This document shows positions 1 through 6,623 of a stretch of 23,656 nt of DNA, piece after piece. The stretch's first letter is position 1; each line of letters starts with the position of its first letter. The DNA lies in contig CAMHBH010000013.1 in the NCBI GenBank assembly GCA_946183175.1, forward strand, positions 1-23,656, written 5' to 3'. The position numbers and the translations under genes are program-made. The stretch comes from an uncultured Oscillibacter sp. GTDB taxonomy: Bacteria; Bacillota; Clostridia; Oscillospirales; Oscillospiraceae. Under the pieces are notes generated by a model. It was not told the DNA's origin. It did not search any database and was given only the letters and a program-made list of their open reading frames with translations.

Positions 1-1
1 T

Positions 2-439
2 CTGGAGGGCAAAGTAACGACTATCACCAAGTTCGGCGCGTTCGTGGAACTGGAAAACTACCGCCGCTCGGGACTGGTACACATTTCGGAAATCGCCAAT
101 ACCTTTGTCAACGACGTGCGCGACTTTCTTCAGGAGGGGCAGAGCGTCAAAGTCGTGGTACTCTCCACCGACAACGGGAAAATCAACCTCTCCATCAAGA
201 AGGCCCAGCCGCGCCCGGCCCCCGGGCCCGACAGGCCCCGTCCGCCGGCACCGCGCCCCGCGACGCCCCGTCCGGCGTCAGGCCGTACATACGCCCGCGC
301 ACAGGGGGAAACGCTGCCGCCGTCCGGCGACCAGGCCTTTGAGGACAAGCTCAAGCGCTTCCTCTCCTCCTCCGAGGGCAAAATGGCCGACCTGAACCGG
401 AGCGTGGACAGCAAGCGCGGCGGCAGAAGGCGGCGCTGA
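2..439 (+). CDS. S1-domain RNA-binding protein, 5' end cut by window
   Basis: The reading frame is open from base 2, so the true start lies outside the window. The first ~68 visible residues form an S1 OB-fold: a LEGKV start, the KFGAFVEL strand, the GLVHISEIA core and a final GKINLSIKKA strand. S1 domains bind single-stranded RNA. After the fold comes a tail rich in Pro, Arg and Ala, then a charged segment (FEDKLKRFL) and a basic GGRRRR end. One S1 domain plus a disordered basic tail fits the YabR/YugI (general stress protein 13) type of small ribosome- or RNA-associated protein; which one cannot be told from this fragment. The stop at 437-439 is followed 44 bases later by the phosphoglycerate dehydrogenase gene, with no terminator between, so the two are probably cotranscribed. 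Confidence 0.88.
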   Translation: MEGKVTTITKFGAFVELENYRRSGLVHISEIANTFVNDVRDFLQEGQSVKVVVLSTDNGKINLSIKKAQPRPAPGPDRPRPPAPRPATPRPASGRTYARAQGETLPPSGDQAFEDKLKRFLSSSEGKMADLNRSVDSKRGGRRRR

Positions 440-483
440 ATCTGACCTCCGACTATTACGAATCCGGGAGACAAGAAACCTGT

Positions 484-1650
484 ATGTATCTGATTAAGAC
501 ATTCAACAAAATCGCGCCGGAAGGCCTCGCGCGCTTTCCGGAGGAAAATTACCGCTGCGGGGAGAACTACACCGGGGAGGACGCTATTCTGGTTCGTTCG
601 GCGAATCTGCTGGAGTACCCGTTCCCGAAAAACCTCGTGGCGATATCCCGCGCCGGGGCCGGCGTCAACAACATTCCGGTCAACCGCTGTTCGCAGTCGG
701 GCGTGGCGGTCTTCTCCACCCCCGGCGCGAATGCCAACGCCGTCAAGGAACTCGTCCTCTGCGCTATGCTCATGGGCTCCCGCGACGTGACCGGCGCTAT
801 CCGCTGGGTACGCCGTCAGGCGGCGGCGGGCGTGGAAGTCAGCTCGGTCGTCGAACGCGGGAAGTCGGCCTTCATCGGCCCGGAGCTCTACCGGAAGACG
901 CTCGGCATTATCGGCCTGGGCGCTATCGGCTCCCTCGTCGCCAATACGGCCATCTCGCTCGGCATGGAGGTCTACGGCTACGACCCCTTCCTCTCCGTCG
1001 ACGCCGCGCTCCGCCTTGACCACCATATCCACGTCGTCAACGACCTGAAAGACCTCTACAGGCGCGCCGACTACATCACCGTCCACGTCCATTTCAACGA
1101 CGACACCCGCCACATGATTGACGCCGAGGCCATCGAGGCCATGAAACCAGGCGTCCGGTTCATCAACCTGGCGCGCGGGGAAATCGTCGACGACAAGGCC
1201 ATGCTCTCCGCGCTGGACAACGGGCGCGTCTCCGTGTACGTGACGGACTTCCCGACGAATCAGCTCCTGACCTCCCCGCATGTGATTGCGATGCCGCATT
1301 TGGGCGCGTCCACGCCGGAGAGTGAGAAGAACTGCGCGATTATGGCCGTGGACGAACTCAAGGACTACCTCGAAAATGGCAACATCCGCAACTCCGTGAA
1401 TATGCCCGCCGTGGCGATGGAGCGGAGCGGCGCGATGAGAATCTGCGTCATACACCGGAATATTCCGTCCATGCTGGCGAATATCACGGCCCTGCTGTCG
1501 AAAGACGGCGTGAACGTGGAGAACCTGAGCAACAAGTCGCGCGGGGACTACGCCTACACCATGGTCGACATGGCGGCGGCGGTAGACCAGTCGGTCATCG
1601 AACACCTCCGGACGCTCCCGAATGTCATCCGCGTGCGCGTGATTGCGTGA
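484..1650 (+). CDS. serA: D-3-phosphoglycerate dehydrogenase with ACT domain
   Basis: Cytosolic enzyme predicted to oxidise 3-phosphoglycerate to 3-phosphohydroxypyruvate with NAD, the first step of serine synthesis. It has 388 residues. The Rossmann motif GIIGLGAIG lies near residue 141. The catalytic Arg of the family is seen in LARGE (about R231), and the catalytic His in PHLGAS (about H272). A C-terminal ACT domain begins near residue 318 (MRICVIHRNIPSML) and would be the site for serine feedback control. The length is that of the short clostridial SerA class, which lacks the extra substrate-binding domain of the 520-530-aa form. ATG 484 is preceded by a GGGAG-like site. No separate promoter is seen, so it is probably read with the S1 gene. 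A related 2-hydroxyacid dehydrogenase is the only realistic alternative. Confidence 0.93.
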   Translation: MYLIKTFNKIAPEGLARFPEENYRCGENYTGEDAILVRSANLLEYPFPKNLVAISRAGAGVNNIPVNRCSQSGVAVFSTPGANANAVKELVLCAMLMGSRDVTGAIRWVRRQAAAGVEVSSVVERGKSAFIGPELYRKTLGIIGLGAIGSLVANTAISLGMEVYGYDPFLSVDAALRLDHHIHVVNDLKDLYRRADYITVHVHFNDDTRHMIDAEAIEAMKPGVRFINLARGEIVDDKAMLSALDNGRVSVYVTDFPTNQLLTSPHVIAMPHLGASTPESEKNCAIMAVDELKDYLENGNIRNSVNMPAVAMERSGAMRICVIHRNIPSMLANITALLSKDGVNVENLSNKSRGDYAYTMVDMAAAVDQSVIEHLRTLPNVIRVRVIA

Positions 1651-1679
1651 TTGACAAACCGGGCGCAAGACGCTATAAT
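1651..1679 (+). promoter_or_regulatory. Consensus sigma-A promoter of the tRNA-Arg/tRNA-Pro unit
   Basis: A perfect -35 box TTGACA (1651-1656) and a perfect -10 box TATAAT (1674-1679) are separated by 17 bases. The -35 box starts on the base right after the serA stop codon. A start of transcription near 1686 would fall inside the palindrome at 1681-1702. Confidence 0.93.
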
Positions 1680-1680
1680 A

Positions 1681-1702
1681 AAGGGGTACGCGCGTACCCC
1701 TT
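1681..1702. repeat. Perfect 22-bp palindrome at the tRNA transcription start
   Basis: The 22 bases read identically on both strands (arms AAGGGGTACGC and GCGTACCCCTT, no spacer). It sits directly after the -10 box and ends three bases before the tRNA-Arg 5' end. It could act as an RNA hairpin ending serA transcripts, as a 5' leader hairpin removed by RNase P, or as an operator. There is no T-run, so a classic intrinsic terminator is not supported. Confidence 0.8.
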
Positions 1703-1705
1703 CGT

Positions 1706-1782
1706 GCCCTCGTAGCTCAGCTGGATAGAGCGTTCGCCTCCTAAGCGAAAGGCCACGCGTTCAAATCGCGTCGAGGGTGCCA
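1706..1782 (+). tRNA. tRNA-Arg (anticodon CCU)
   Basis: A 77-base cloverleaf. The acceptor arms GCCCTCG and CGAGGGT pair over seven positions (the first a G-U). The D arm contains AGCTGGATA. The anticodon stem TTCGC/GCGAA holds the loop CTCCTAA, giving anticodon CCT (CCU), which reads AGG. The T arm is ACGCG-TTCAAAT-CGCGT. Discriminator G is followed by an encoded CCA. Confidence 0.97.
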
Positions 1783-1789
1783 CGTATTT

Positions 1790-1865
1790 CCGGGTGTAGC
1801 GCAGTTGGTAGCGCGCCTGCTTTGGGAGCAGGTGGCCGGGCGTTCGAGCCGCCCCACTCGGACCA
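1790..1865 (+). tRNA. tRNA-Pro (anticodon UGG)
   Basis: A 76-base cloverleaf seven bases after tRNA-Arg. The acceptor arms CCGGGTG and CACTCGG pair, with one G-U. The anticodon stem CCTGC/GCAGG holds the loop TTTGGGA, giving anticodon TGG (UGG), which can read all CCN proline codons. The T arm is GGGCG-TTCGAGC-CGCCC. Discriminator A is followed by an encoded CCA. The pair shares the promoter at 1651-1679. Confidence 0.97.
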
Positions 1866-1880
1866 CGCGCGCAGTCGAAC

Positions 1881-1912
1881 AGGGACAGCCTGAAACCGGG
1901 CTGTCCCTTGTC
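1881..1912 (+). terminator. Terminator of the tRNA unit
   Basis: A perfect 10-bp stem, AGGGACAGCC paired with GGCTGTCCCT, encloses an 8-base loop 15 bases after the tRNA-Pro CCA. The T-run is weak (TGTCGTGTTT), but the stem is strong and correctly placed. Confidence 0.82.
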
Positions 1913-1967
1913 GTGTTTCCGGGCCGTGCGCAGCGAGAAACCGACTTTTTCCGCTGGAAGTCCCGCG

Positions 1968-2053
1968 AAAGCCTCCCCTGTCTCCCCACGGAGTGGGGGA
2001 GATGTCGCCGTAAGGCGACAGAGGGGCGGTGGAAGTAGCCCGGAGGGGCTTTT
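1968..2053. repeat. Small multi-hairpin repeat-like element (REP/MITE type)
   Basis: About 86 bases with nested inverted repeats. The outer ends AAAGCCTCCC and GGAGGGGCTTT pair imperfectly. Inside are two hairpins: TCTCCCC/GGGGGAGA with a 7-base loop (from 1981), and GTCGCC-GTAA-GGCGAC (from about 2004). Another possible pairing is CCCCTGTC with GACAGAGGGG. No open frame fits. The form matches small palindromic interspersed elements known from gut Clostridia, but only one copy is visible here, so the repeat status is inferred. Confidence 0.55.
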
Positions 2054-2090
2054 CCAAGAATCTCTTTACGGGCCTGGCGGCATGATTTCC

Positions 2091-2119
2091 TTGCTTTTTC
2101 GGGCGGAATCGGGTATCAT
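2091..2119 (+). promoter_or_regulatory. Promoter of the vWA-FHA gene
   Basis: TTGCTT (2091-2096) and TATCAT (2114-2119) are separated by 17 bases and lie 43 bases before the start codon. A GAGGAGG ribosome site (about 2148-2154) follows at good spacing from ATG 2162. Confidence 0.65.
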
Positions 2120-2161
2120 ATTCGCGGAAAAAACTGTCAGGCTCTGTGAGGAGGACTGCCC

Positions 2162-3496
2162 ATGAATCGTAAACGACTGTTTTCCGTCCTGTGCGCCGTA
2201 CTGCTCCTGACGCTCACGGCGCGGGCGGCCCCGGAGCCGCGGATTCTGCAACGGAGATTCGACCCGGACAGCAACCGCTGGACGCTCTACGTACTCCACC
2301 CCGGCGGGGCGAAAGTCAACGGCGTGACGGTCGACGGTACCGAAGTCACCGACGCCACGCTTACCAGAGACCCCGCAAAGACGCCCGTCGTCACCTGGAT
2401 ACTGTTCGACAACTCCGAATCCGTGCCGGAGGAACTCCGCGACGCCGCCTCCGACCTGCTCCTGACGCTCCTCGGCGAGAAGGGAAAGAGCGAGGTACAC
2501 ACCTTCTGCACGTTCTCCGACCGCCTGCGCGTCGAAGTCCGCGAGAGCGGCAGTTTTACGGAACTCAAGGAGCGAATCGACGCGCTGGAGTACGGCGGGG
2601 CGGAACACAATCCCGTCGGCGCGCTCAACGCGGTCATGGCGGAGGAGGAGAAGCGTACCGGGGCCGTATTCGCGCGGGTTATCCTGATTACCCCGGGCGG
2701 CGACAGCGTGCCTTCCGGGATTGCCACGCGCCAGCTCCGCGACTATTTGCGGTCGAACAACATCCCCATTTACACCGTAGGCTACAGGACGGGCGACAAC
2801 GACGCCGTGTTATCGTGGCTGTACGCGCTCTCGGCGCGGACGGGCGCGCGCGCGTGGGACATCGAAGAAACCGGGGCCTCCGACATCGCCAACATCATGC
2901 ACTGGGAGGAAATCCCGGTACGCGTACTTCTGACGGCCCCGGGCGGCGGCGAGGCCGAAGTAACGTTCGACGACGGCACCTCCGCACATATCACGATTCC
3001 GCCGACCGTCGCGGAGACGGAGACGCCGCCGGAATCCGTGGCCGAACCCGAACCCGCGCAAAGTACGGACAGGTTTTCAGTATGGTGGCTTGCGCCGTTC
3101 GCGCTGTTACTGCTCGTTTTCGGCGGCGCGTTCGCGTTGCGGCGCTACGGGGGCCGCAGGAAATCCGCGCCGGGTGTGCGTATCCGGGGGGAAAATACGT
3201 CTCTTACGCTCTACCTCAAAGACGTGGAACAGCCCGAACGGGAGTTCAGCGCGCCGTTACAGGGGCGCGTGTCCGTCGGGCGGAGCGACGACAACAAGAT
3301 TGTCCTGAACTATGACCAGTCGATTTCCCGGGCACACTGCGAGATTGCCTTTCAGGACAACACGCTGTGGATTCGCGACTTGGATTCCACCGGCGGCACC
3401 TGCGTCGACGGCGAGCGGATAACGGGTACAGTCCCGCTGCCTGTGGGGGCTACTGTGCGGCTGGGGCACGTCAACTATCAGGTGGAAGCGCATTAA
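2162..3496 (+). CDS. Membrane-anchored vWA-domain and FHA-domain protein
   Basis: A 444-aa protein with four visible parts. Residues 1-23 form a signal peptide (NRKR then a hydrophobic core, ending TARAA). Residues about 75-250 form a von Willebrand A domain with the metal-site motif D83-N-S85-E-S87 and a later ITPGGD loop. A transmembrane helix lies at about 306-327, followed by basic residues RRYGGRRK. Residues about 345-442 form an FHA domain with GRS (373-375) and SRAH (389-392), the usual phosphothreonine-binding residues. The vWA part would face outside and the FHA part the cytoplasm, so it could link an outside contact to a Ser/Thr-kinase pathway inside. This is inference: no kinase or phosphatase gene is in the window. 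A Pro/Glu-rich spacer (about 281-303) joins the vWA part to the helix. It has its own promoter and is followed directly by the recG promoter. Confidence 0.88.
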   Translation: MNRKRLFSVLCAVLLLTLTARAAPEPRILQRRFDPDSNRWTLYVLHPGGAKVNGVTVDGTEVTDATLTRDPAKTPVVTWILFDNSESVPEELRDAASDLLLTLLGEKGKSEVHTFCTFSDRLRVEVRESGSFTELKERIDALEYGGAEHNPVGALNAVMAEEEKRTGAVFARVILITPGGDSVPSGIATRQLRDYLRSNNIPIYTVGYRTGDNDAVLSWLYALSARTGARAWDIEETGASDIANIMHWEEIPVRVLLTAPGGGEAEVTFDDGTSAHITIPPTVAETETPPESVAEPEPAQSTDRFSVWWLAPFALLLLVFGGAFALRRYGGRRKSAPGVRIRGENTSLTLYLKDVEQPEREFSAPLQGRVSVGRSDDNKIVLNYDQSISRAHCEIAFQDNTLWIRDLDSTGGTCVDGERITGTVPLPVGATVRLGHVNYQVEAH

Positions 3497-3497
3497 G

Positions 3498-3526
3498 TTG
3501 CGTTTTCGCGGCGACTGTGCTATACT
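3498..3526 (+). promoter_or_regulatory. Promoter of recG
   Basis: TTGCGT (3498-3503) and TATACT (3521-3526) are 17 bases apart. The -35 box starts two bases after the stop codon of the preceding gene. A transcript starting near 3533 makes an upstream GTG at 3533 unlikely as the start of recG. Confidence 0.75.
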
Positions 3527-3574
3527 TTCCGCGTGAAGGAGCGGCAGAGGGGCGAATGGAAGGGGGCGCGGCGT

Positions 3575-5590
3575 ATGGCGGAGCTGTCCGCGAATCTGGA
3601 AACCCTGCGCGGAATCGGTTCCCGGCGGGCGCAGTCCTTCCGGCGCATGGGCCTTGCAACTCCGGGCGATTTGCTGACGTGGTTCCCGCGCCGCTACGAG
3701 GACAGGCGCAACGTCAAGGCAATCGCGGACTTGACCGACGGGGAAAGCGTATGCGTGCGGGGTTTCGCGGCGGCCCCGCCGACTGTGACGCGCGTCCGCG
3801 ACGGGCTCGACCTGCTACAAGTCCCCGTCGCGGACGAAAGCGGCGTCTTGCGTGTGACCTTCTTTAATCAACTGTGGATGAAAAACGCGTTGTCGCCGGG
3901 TACGGAATACGTCTTGTATGGCAAAGTAGAGCGGAATTTGTTCGGCTGTTCGATGTCGAACCCCGTCGCGGAACGCGCCGACCGTCAGTCGGAGACGGGG
4001 CGAATCTGGCCCGTATACGCGCTGAGCGCGGGCGTATCGCAACGGATGTTGTGCCACGGTGTCCGGGAGGCCCTGCGGGCGTGCGCCGCGACTTTGCCGG
4101 AGTACCTCCCCGACGAAATACGCCGCGATTACGGGCTTTGCCCCGTCGACTACGCTTACCGGAATATCCACTTTCCCGAAAGCGACGAGGCCTTAGCCGC
4201 CGCGCGGCGGCGTCTGGCCTTTGAGGAACTGTTCCTGCTGACTGTCGGCCTGCGGGGCTTCCGGACGCGCCGCGAGAGCGCGACGGCGGATATATTCCGC
4301 GACGTGGACATGTCGCCGTTCTACGACGCCCTCCCCTTTACGCTGACGGGCGCGCAACGGCGTTGTATCGCCGAGGCGCTGTCGGACATGGGGAGCGGCG
4401 TCCCGATGAACCGCCTTTGTCAGGGCGACGTAGGCTCCGGCAAGACGATGGTCGCGGCGGCCTGTGCCTATTACTGTATCCGCAACAATAAACAGGCCGT
4501 GCTCATGGCCCCTACGGAACTGCTGGCCCGTCAGCACTACGAGGGGCTTTCGGCGCTGTTGTCGCCGCTGGGCGTACGCGTCGCGTTGCTGACAGGCTCC
4601 GTCAGCGCCAAGGACAAGCGCGGAATCCGGCAACGCGCCGCCGCGCAAGAGCTTGATTTCCTGATTGGCACACACGCCCTGATTTCCGGCGGCGTGGAGT
4701 TCGGCAGTCTGGGACTGGTCGTGACGGACGAGCAACACCGTTTCGGGGTAGCGCAACGGGGCGCGCTGGCCGCGAAGGGGCACAGCCCCCATGTACTGGT
4801 GATGTCGGCTACGCCGATTCCGCGCACGCTGGCCATGACGCTCTACGGCGATTTGGACGTGTCGTTTCTGGACGAACTCCCGCCCGGACGCCGCAAAATC
4901 CTGACCTACGCCGTATCGGGAGACTACCGCCCGCGCGTCTACGCCTTCCTCGAAAAGCAGATGTCGGAGGGGCGGCAGATTTACATTGTCTGTCCGATGG
5001 TGCAGGAGGGCGGCGACGACCGCAAGGCCGTGACGGAGTACGCGTCGGAACTCCGGCGGGTGTTCCCGGCGCGGCGCATTCTGTCCGTACACGGGCGCAT
5101 GAGGCCCAAGGACAAAGAGGCGGTGATGTCGGCGTTCGCGTCCGGCGACGGGGACATGCTGATTTCCACGACGGTTATCGAAGTAGGAATCGACGTGCCC
5201 AACGCGTCCGTGATGGTCGTCGAGAACGCGGAGCGGTTCGGGCTTTCGCAGTTACACCAGTTGCGGGGGCGCGTGGGGCGCGGGCGGTTCCAATCGTACT
5301 GTATCCTCATTTCGGACAGCCGGGGCGACGAGACACGTCAGCGCCTCCGCGTCATGGTCACGACTTCCGACGGCTTCCGCGTCGCGGAGGAGGATTTGCG
5401 AATCCGCGGCCCCGGCGACTTTTTCGGAGAGCGTCAGCACGGCTTGCCGCCGCTGAAAATCGCGAATCTGTGTACGGACGGGCAGTTGTTACGGGAGGCG
5501 CAGTCGGCGGCGGAGGCGGTTTCGCCGGAACGGTATCCGGAAACGGCGCGGCGCGCCGCCGAGATGGTGTCGCAGGGCGGCACGGCCTGA
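3575..5590 (+). CDS. recG: ATP-dependent DNA helicase RecG
   Basis: A 671-aa branched-DNA helicase that regresses stalled forks and moves Holliday and D-loop junctions. The N-terminal wedge/OB region (about 1-180) contains LRGIGSRRAQ and FPRRYED. The helicase core shows Walker A GDVGSGKT near residue 284, the motif II variant DEQHRFGV near 385, SATPIPRTLAMTLYGDLD, PMVQEGGDDR, and the C-terminal TTVIEVGIDVPNA and QLRGRVGRG motifs. The end matches the RecG-specific GDFFGERQHGLPPL stretch. Length is near the family norm of about 680. ATG 3575 was chosen because an AAGGGGG ribosome site lies 8 bases upstream and homologues start there. The frame also opens at GTG 3533, but that codon sits at the predicted transcription start. 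Confidence 0.97.
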   Translation: MAELSANLETLRGIGSRRAQSFRRMGLATPGDLLTWFPRRYEDRRNVKAIADLTDGESVCVRGFAAAPPTVTRVRDGLDLLQVPVADESGVLRVTFFNQLWMKNALSPGTEYVLYGKVERNLFGCSMSNPVAERADRQSETGRIWPVYALSAGVSQRMLCHGVREALRACAATLPEYLPDEIRRDYGLCPVDYAYRNIHFPESDEALAAARRRLAFEELFLLTVGLRGFRTRRESATADIFRDVDMSPFYDALPFTLTGAQRRCIAEALSDMGSGVPMNRLCQGDVGSGKTMVAAACAYYCIRNNKQAVLMAPTELLARQHYEGLSALLSPLGVRVALLTGSVSAKDKRGIRQRAAAQELDFLIGTHALISGGVEFGSLGLVVTDEQHRFGVAQRGALAAKGHSPHVLVMSATPIPRTLAMTLYGDLDVSFLDELPPGRRKILTYAVSGDYRPRVYAFLEKQMSEGRQIYIVCPMVQEGGDDRKAVTEYASELRRVFPARRILSVHGRMRPKDKEAVMSAFASGDGDMLISTTVIEVGIDVPNASVMVVENAERFGLSQLHQLRGRVGRGRFQSYCILISDSRGDETRQRLRVMVTTSDGFRVAEEDLRIRGPGDFFGERQHGLPPLKIANLCTDGQLLREAQSAAEAVSPERYPETARRAAEMVSQGGTA

Positions 5591-5622
5591 CAAGTACGCG
5601 GAAAGGAAGCGTCGACAAAGAG

Positions 5623-5646
5623 CGGGGCGGCGGCCCCGTCGCCTTT
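5623..5646. terminator. Hairpin between convergent recG and PF06541 gene
   Basis: CGGGGC (5623-5628), loop GGCG, GCCCCG (5633-5638), then TCGCCTTTA. It lies in the 54-base gap between two convergent genes and may end transcription of recG. The T-run is short, so this is moderate evidence. Confidence 0.45.
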
Positions 5647-6175
5647 ACGACAGCCGGAGGCGGTCGTACCAGCGCAGGCAGGCGCGGTCACGGGTACGCC
5701 GGAGCATGACGCCGGAGGCAATCCCGTCGGCGGCGACGGCGGGCAACGCCAGTAACGCGAAACTGTCAGGAATCGCGTCGACGAGCGCTTGTACGGCGGG
5801 GTGGAGGCCGTAGACGAGGCCGAGGACGAGTACGCCCCAGGCCGCCGAGAACGGGACGCAGACGCGCCCCCAGAGGTTTCCGCGCTGTCCGGAGTAGTCC
5901 CAGAAGGCGACGCCGAGGATACGTTCGTACCAAAGGGCCGTGAGGTACTCGACGGCGGTACAGATTACGGCCCCCGTCAGGAACAGCAGGCCGGGGTTCC
6001 GCTGTACGAGCGGCGCGACGAGCAGGCACAGGCACGCGCCGAGGCCGTAGACGGGGCAGAGCGGGAGAATGAGGAAGCGTTTCCTGTCGGGGCGCGAGCG
6101 CGTGAGGCGCGCGAAGACGATTTCCAGCAGACAGCCGAGCGTACTGTAGAGCGTAAAGAACCAGAACCAGCGCAA
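5645..6175 (-). CDS. PF06541-type integral membrane protein (putative ABC transporter permease)
   Basis: A multi-pass membrane protein of 176 aa from the preferred start. The pattern is that of PF06541: FTLYSTLGCLLEIVFA in the first helix, LPLCPVYGLGA, CTAVEYLTALWYER, FWDYSGQRGNLWGRVCVPFSAAWG, and LVYGLHPAV. Five or so hydrophobic segments are visible. The family is annotated as a type IV ABC transporter permease, but its function is not established and no ATPase gene is adjacent. TTG 6175 was chosen because a GGGGAGGG ribosome site (6190-6183) lies 7 bases upstream; the longer frame starting at GTG 6217 would put that site inside the gene and adds residues that do not look membrane-related. 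The gene stands alone, convergent with recG. Confidence 0.82.
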   Translation of the reverse strand: MRWFWFFTLYSTLGCLLEIVFARLTRSRPDRKRFLILPLCPVYGLGACLCLLVAPLVQRNPGLLFLTGAVICTAVEYLTALWYERILGVAFWDYSGQRGNLWGRVCVPFSAAWGVLVLGLVYGLHPAVQALVDAIPDSFALLALPAVAADGIASGVMLRRTRDRACLRWYDRLRLS

Positions 6176-6192
6176 AAAGCAACCCTCCCCGT

Positions 6193-6217
6193 GTGTTGAC
6201 CCTGTACAGGATAACAC
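6193..6217. promoter_or_regulatory. Palindrome just upstream of the PF06541 gene
   Basis: A perfect 10-bp palindrome CCTGTACAGG (6201-6210) is flanked by GTGTT (6193-6197) and AACAC (6213-6217). It lies just upstream of the ribosome site. The shape suggests a dimeric repressor operator, but no regulator gene is nearby. Confidence 0.4.
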
Positions 6218-6239
6218 GCGGGGAGAAGTTTATGCAGGA

Positions 6240-6425
6240 TGTTTTTTACAGCGGCATGCCCTCCGGCCCTAGAACCTCTGGGTGCAGGGAAGCGCTGAAA
6301 ACTCCGGAATCCGGTCGTTTTACCGGGTAAAAGTTCTGACCGGCGGGCGCGGACGGCAGGAGTCTTTTCACTTCAGAGAAATCACGGCGAGGAATCCATA
6401 AAAATACGGATTCCTCGCACTTTTT
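6240..6425 (+). ncRNA. Candidate small RNA ending in a strong terminator
   Basis: The segment between the PF06541 gene and tgt (both on the - strand) has no convincing gene. On the + strand it holds several compatible helices. GCCCTCCGG (from about 6258) can pair with CCGGCGGGC (from about 6341). CCCT/AGGG encloses ACC/GGT from about 6266. CCGGTC/GACCGG encloses TTTTAC-CGG-GTAAAA from about 6311. It ends with the terminator at 6387-6425. No good promoter was found upstream, and the sequence was not recognised as SRP RNA, RNase P RNA, tmRNA or a known riboswitch. A 6S-like role cannot be judged by eye. Confidence 0.35.
6387..6425 (+). terminator. Strong + strand intrinsic terminator without an annotated gene
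   Basis: A perfect 11-bp stem (GCGAGGAATCC 6387-6397 with GGATTCCTCGC 6408-6418), a 10-base loop, then AC and TTTTT (6421-6425). The T-run lies only on the + side. Neighbouring genes are on the - strand, so it must end some other + transcript. Confidence 0.82.
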
Positions 6426-6457
6426 ATAGCAATCCAAGAAATTATTGCGAATGTAAC

Positions 6458-6486
6458 TTGATTATTCTGAAATAAAGTATCATAAT
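6458..6486 (+). promoter_or_regulatory. Candidate promoter in the AT-rich block
   Basis: TTGATT (6458-6463) and CATAAT (6481-6486) are 17 bases apart. In AT-rich DNA such matches arise by chance, but a GGAG site, a short frame and a terminator follow directly. Confidence 0.4.
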
Positions 6487-6504
6487 ATTTTTTGGAGAAA
6501 CGAG

Positions 6505-6552
6505 GTGAAAACTTGGTTGAAAGAAGCGTCTCGCTTCTTGTTTTTGTCATAA
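6505..6552 (+). CDS. Possible 15-residue peptide overlapping a terminator
   Basis: GTG 6505 lies 7 bases after GGAG (6494-6497) and opens a 15-codon frame, MKTWLKEASRFLFLS, that stops at TAA 6550-6552. The terminator hairpin and its T-run form the second half of the frame. The predicted transcript would be only about 55 bases long. The peptide has a charged start and a hydrophobic end. It may be a small membrane-active or leader peptide, or pure chance: any short AT-rich hairpin can give an open frame. No homologue is recognised. Confidence 0.2.
   Translation: MKTWLKEASRFLFLS
6521..6546 (+). terminator. Second + strand terminator in the AT-rich block
   Basis: A perfect 8-bp stem AAGAAGCG/CGCTTCTT with loop TCT, followed by GTTTTTG. 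The T-run is on the + side; on the - side only TTTC follows. It lies 96 bases after the terminator at 6425. Confidence 0.65.
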
Positions 6553-6592
6553 TAATTGTTTTCCAAAGTGGTTCAGATTCCTAATTATTATG
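6548..6592. repeat. 10-bp inverted repeat with 25-base spacer
   Basis: CATAATAATT (6548-6557) and AATTATTATG (6583-6592) are exact inverted copies. The spacer is not AT-only (it contains TTTTCCAAAGTGG). It could be an AT-rich operator, the remains of a small mobile element, or a hairpin behind tgt. Confidence 0.5.
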
Positions 6593-6623
6593 TGGGTTGA
6601 AATAAGGAAGCTGTCAGGCGGCC

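Larger units (their letters stand above)
6426..6623. other. AT-rich block between candidate RNA and tgt
   Basis: About 200 bases of plainly AT-rich DNA in GC-rich surroundings. It holds a candidate + promoter (6458-6486), a tiny frame with ribosome site (6505-6552), a terminator (6521-6546) and an inverted repeat (6548-6592). No protein of normal size fits on either strand. Confidence 0.6.

Noticed and set aside
130..1668. 512-codon open frame on the - strand opposite serA
   Set aside because: It is the antisense shadow of a GC-rich gene, has a biased His/Arg/Val/Asp composition and matches no family, while serA has full motifs.
3533..3574. GTG 3533 as the start of recG
   Set aside because: It falls on the predicted transcription start and lacks a ribosome site, whereas ATG 3575 has both a site and the family N-terminus.
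6246..6437. 63-codon frame on the - strand in the tgt-PF06541 gap
   Set aside because: No ribosome site, runs through the terminator hairpin, and matches no family I know; the folded RNA reading fits better.
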